The notes under the pieces: model-generated
The model's input: the letters and a program-made list of their open reading frames with translations, nothing else
Database searches by the model: none
Told to the model about the DNA's origin: nothing
Assembly: GCF_010747415.1 (NCBI RefSeq)
Contig: NZ_JAAGNZ010000003.1
Span: forward strand, 124,001-188,000
Length of the DNA stretch: 64,000 nucleotides
Origin: Spirosoma agri
GTDB taxonomy: Bacteria > Bacteroidota > Bacteroidia > Cytophagales > Spirosomataceae
Reading direction: 5' to 3'
In this document: positions 63,566 through 64,000 of the stretch, in pieces
Position numbering within the stretch: the first letter of the stretch is position 1
How the letters are laid out: each line of letters begins with the position of its first letter
Program-made: the position numbers and the translations under genes

Positions 63566-64000
63566 AAATCGACGTACGAAATAGCGTGATCAGATTAATT
63601 TGGCAATGTAGAGATACAGGGACGACGGTCGCCCTCCATCCTTGAGATGACGCTTAACAGGCGGGTTACTATCTGACGCCGTTAAAACTGATCTCAAAAA
63701 TGCATCTCAAAATAGCCAGTTATCTTTACCTATCTAGTACGCTGCTAACTACACTTGTGTTGCCTGAATAGCGGATACAAACCCAACACAAGTGGATACT
63801 TTCAGAACCTAGCTGGTTGGCTTTCCCGCTCACCTGCTGCGTTTGCCCTACGGCCAGGTCAGTCGTTTGTGCAGCACCACGGCTGGCAAACGGTATTGCT
63901 GCCGACTACGCTGAGAACGGGCCGGCACACACTACAAATTTTGGTTGTAGCTGATTTCTAGACCAAAACGGAAGAAATCGTCACCATCCCGTTCTGGTAC
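63566..64000. other. Right-edge region without a supported gene
   Basis: This should contain the promoter of the - strand DUF3500 operon, but no full consensus was found; TATTTTG on the - strand near 63704 is one base short of TAnnTTTG. A 68-residue TTG-start frame at 63755-63961 has no motif and I do not call it a gene. Confidence 0.45.

Noticed and set aside
63755..63961. 68-residue TTG-start frame at the right edge
   Set aside because: Low-information sequence, no start signal, no family pattern.
1..64000. CRISPR arrays, tRNA and rRNA genes
   Set aside because: No regularly spaced direct repeats and no tRNA or rRNA signatures were noticed on reading; a dedicated scan was not possible.

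Overview
The window looks like chromosome from a Bacteroidota bacterium of the Spirosoma/Cytophagales type. Pointers are three SusC/RagA TonB-linked outer-membrane proteins, two SusD/RagB lipoproteins, a FecR/ECF-sigma signalling set, a type IX secretion C-terminal domain, Tat-like RRxF leaders, two -7 boxes of the TAnnTTTG form and about 50-55% GC by eye. The genus is an inference from domain style, not from a marker gene. I saw no rRNA, tRNA or CRISPR array.

Positions 1-26.9 kb form one large polysaccharide utilisation locus (PUL), all on the + strand. It starts with a SusC (left end cut by the window) and a SusD. There follows a 1592-residue T9SS-exported protein with an alginate-lyase-like domain. 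Then come a GH127-type arabinofuranosidase, GH97, a GH28-like beta-helix enzyme, an unassigned alpha/beta hydrolase, two GH43 enzymes, a heparinase II/III-type lyase, a second GH97, a CE15-type glucuronoyl esterase, a GH88 unsaturated uronyl hydrolase and a serine hydrolase. Lyase plus GH88 would yield 4,5-unsaturated uronic acid.

Positions 28-37 kb carry the matching intracellular route: kduI, a ROK kinase, a DUF4861 protein, kdgK, eda, a hexuronate-type MFS transporter and kduD. This is a complete DKI -> KDG -> KDPG -> pyruvate + glyceraldehyde-3-phosphate pathway. The MFS gene carries one in-frame TAA. Around this block lie decayed genes: an FHS/FucP-like permease N-terminus joined to a GH43 C-terminal remnant (27.0-27.75 kb), a reversed ThuA-family pseudogene (29.1-29.8 kb) and an internally deleted IS1182-like element with terminal inverted repeats (37.0-38.1 kb).

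Positions 38.5-39.6 kb hold small housekeeping or stress genes (DinB-like, AhpD-like). Positions 40.3-57.2 kb hold a second nutrient system: SusC, SusD, a type B carboxylesterase, a ThuA protein, a ThuA/sugar dehydrogenase/PKD/cytochrome c fusion, FecR, a second SusC that carries an STN signalling domain and lacks a SusD, and an ECF sigma factor. The two SusCs are near-identical over plug and barrel, including an approximately 410-bp tract identical at the DNA level, but have unrelated N-terminal domains. This suggests a transporter plus a dedicated sensor for the same ligand, kept alike by gene conversion.

The right end has an AraC-type regulator and a - strand group: two DUF3500 paralogues, a HupE/UreJ-like membrane protein and a Tat-exported M19 dipeptidase. 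Several palindromic elements sit between genes, including a 36-bp-armed hairpin at 45.3 kb.
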